Below are positions 4,707 to 5,476 of a DNA stretch of 5,476 nucleotides, piece by piece. The stretch lies in assembly GCA_003484235.1 (NCBI GenBank), contig DNDP01000425.1:1-5476 (forward strand), given 5' to 3'. Position 1 is the stretch's first letter. Each line of letters starts with the position of its first letter. This DNA comes from Verrucomicrobiales bacterium (GTDB lineage Bacteria; Verrucomicrobiota; Verrucomicrobiia; Limisphaerales; RI-55). The notes beneath the pieces were generated by a model, which saw only the letters and a program-made list of their open reading frames with translations, did not search any database and was not told where the DNA came from. Position numbers and translations under genes: made by a program.

Positions 4707-5476
4707 ATGAACCCCACAAACCATCTCTCGACACCGAAGCGCCCCGTCCGGAGGCTCCCCGCCTTCGTTGGAGCGCTCCACTTTGCAGCGACTTCACTGC
4801 TGCTGGTCGCGATCACGGCCGGCTCTGCCGCTCCGGCCTTGTCGCTGTCGGCCGAGCGCACCGTCGCCGGCCAGATCACGCTCGCGTGGTCGCCGGCGTC
4901 CGGAAGGAATTACGAATTGCTGGCCGCCGGAAACCTCGGAGAGCCCTGGGCACCGCTGGCATCACCGGCCATCCCTGCCATCGCGACCGGACCCGCAATC
5001 CGGGTCGAGCTTGCGGCAGCGGCAACGACCCAGTTTCTTCGCCTTCGGGAGAACAAATCCCCCTACGATCCCGCATGGGAAACCGTCGTTCCGCTGCGAA
5101 CGATCCGGGTGAACCACGATGGTGCCAAGACGGCGGAGCAGAACGGCGCCAGTCTCAAGGCGGCCATGCTGGCGCTGGTCGCCGGTGACCGGCTGGAGGT
5201 CGGCGCGGGCACCTACAGCATCAACAGTTTCACCACGATCAACCTGCAGGGCACGGCGGCGGCGCCAATCTGGATTGTGGCGGCCGAGGGCGCCAGGGTG
5301 GTGATCACCCGCCCCGACGCCGATCAGAACCTTCTCAATGTGGGCTTCGGCGGCCCGGCGCGTCACCTTTGCTTCCGTGACCTGGAGTTTGTCGGCGGCA
5401 GCCACGGACTCCGGCTTTACGACTGCGCGAACGTCTGGATCGACCGCTGCAAGATCCGCGACACCGCCGACGTCGG
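4707..5476 (+). CDS. Exported beta-sandwich plus beta-helix protein (partial)
   Basis: An open frame from ATG at 4707 runs without a stop to the window edge, giving 256 visible residues. A basic leader of about 20 residues (KRPVRR) precedes a hydrophobic core at 21-38, with probable signal cleavage near GSAA (42) or A44. Residues about 45-115 resemble a small fibronectin-like module common in secreted Verrucomicrobia/Planctomycetes proteins: ITLAWSPASGRNYELLAAGN, W81, and QFLRLRE at the end. From about 130 onward a beta-helix begins: GASLKAAMLALVAGDRLEVG, AGTYSI, then AAPIWIVAAEGARVVITRP and LCFRDLEFVGGSHGLRLYDC. The opening follows the same plan as the protein just upstream (a helix, then V-E-[I/V]-G-x-G-x-Y), so the two are likely distant paralogues. 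The substrate is unknown; the C-terminus is outside the window. No Shine-Dalgarno is visible. Confidence 0.85.
   Translation, partial: MNPTNHLSTPKRPVRRLPAFVGALHFAATSLLLVAITAGSAAPALSLSAERTVAGQITLAWSPASGRNYELLAAGNLGEPWAPLASPAIPAIATGPAIRVELAAAATTQFLRLRENKSPYDPAWETVVPLRTIRVNHDGAKTAEQNGASLKAAMLALVAGDRLEVGAGTYSINSFTTINLQGTAAAPIWIVAAEGARVVITRPDADQNLLNVGFGGPARHLCFRDLEFVGGSHGLRLYDCANVWIDRCKIRDTADV

Noticed and set aside
4707..4790. Twin-arginine signal in the second beta-helix protein (VRRLPAF)
   Set aside because: The Arg pair lacks the flanking S/T and F-L-K residues of a Tat motif; an ordinary Sec signal with a long basic start is more likely.
1..5476. CRISPR array, tRNA, rRNA or complete insertion sequence
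   Set aside because: No regular short repeats with spacers, no tRNA-like cloverleaf, no rRNA sequence and no transposase with flanking inverted repeats could be seen.

Overview
The window is moderately GC-rich bacterial DNA. Three features suggest a member of the Verrucomicrobia or a related PVC-group lineage: tandem secreted right-handed beta-helix proteins, a short Trp-rich beta-sandwich module after a signal peptide, and MazF/PemK toxins of a type I associate with that group. This is inference from protein style; no rRNA or marker gene is present.

Layout. (1) Positions 1-87 hold the last 28 codons of an unidentified plus-strand gene. (2) Positions 135-1496 encode a 453-residue protein that joins an N-terminal response-regulator-like fold, apparently without the phospho-acceptor Asp, to about seven DKNYY-type repeats. 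(3) Positions 1535-3169 form a compact toxin-antitoxin (TA) patch. It contains a decayed copy of a PemK/MazF-like toxin 3' end, an orphan VapB/AbrB antitoxin on the plus strand, and two antitoxin-toxin operons on the minus strand (2508->1995 and 3169->2553). (4) Positions 3397-4659 and 4707 to the end encode two consecutive exported beta-helix proteins, the second cut off by the window edge. They are probably carbohydrate-active or cell-surface proteins.

How the genes fit together. In each TA operon the antitoxin comes first and overlaps its toxin (14 nt and 4 nt), as expected for translationally coupled type II modules. Only 9 nt separate the end of the 3169->2553 module from the promoter-like element of the next, and no terminator is visible, so the four genes may form one read-through unit. 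The orphan vapB runs tail-to-tail into the last toxin with a 16-nt gap, where a vapC would be expected. The decayed toxin end at 1535-1672 resembles the 3' end of the intact toxin at 2553-2885 (32 of 45 residues identical by eye), which points to duplication and decay inside the patch.

The most interesting signal is a shared geometry upstream of all three antitoxin genes: a TTG-starting hexamer, a 17-nt spacer, an [G/T]A[A/G][C/T]TT hexamer, 6 nt, then ATG. If these are -35/-10 boxes, transcription would start at or next to the A of ATG, so the antitoxin mRNAs would be leaderless. The elements are not seen at the same offset before the other three genes with visible starts.
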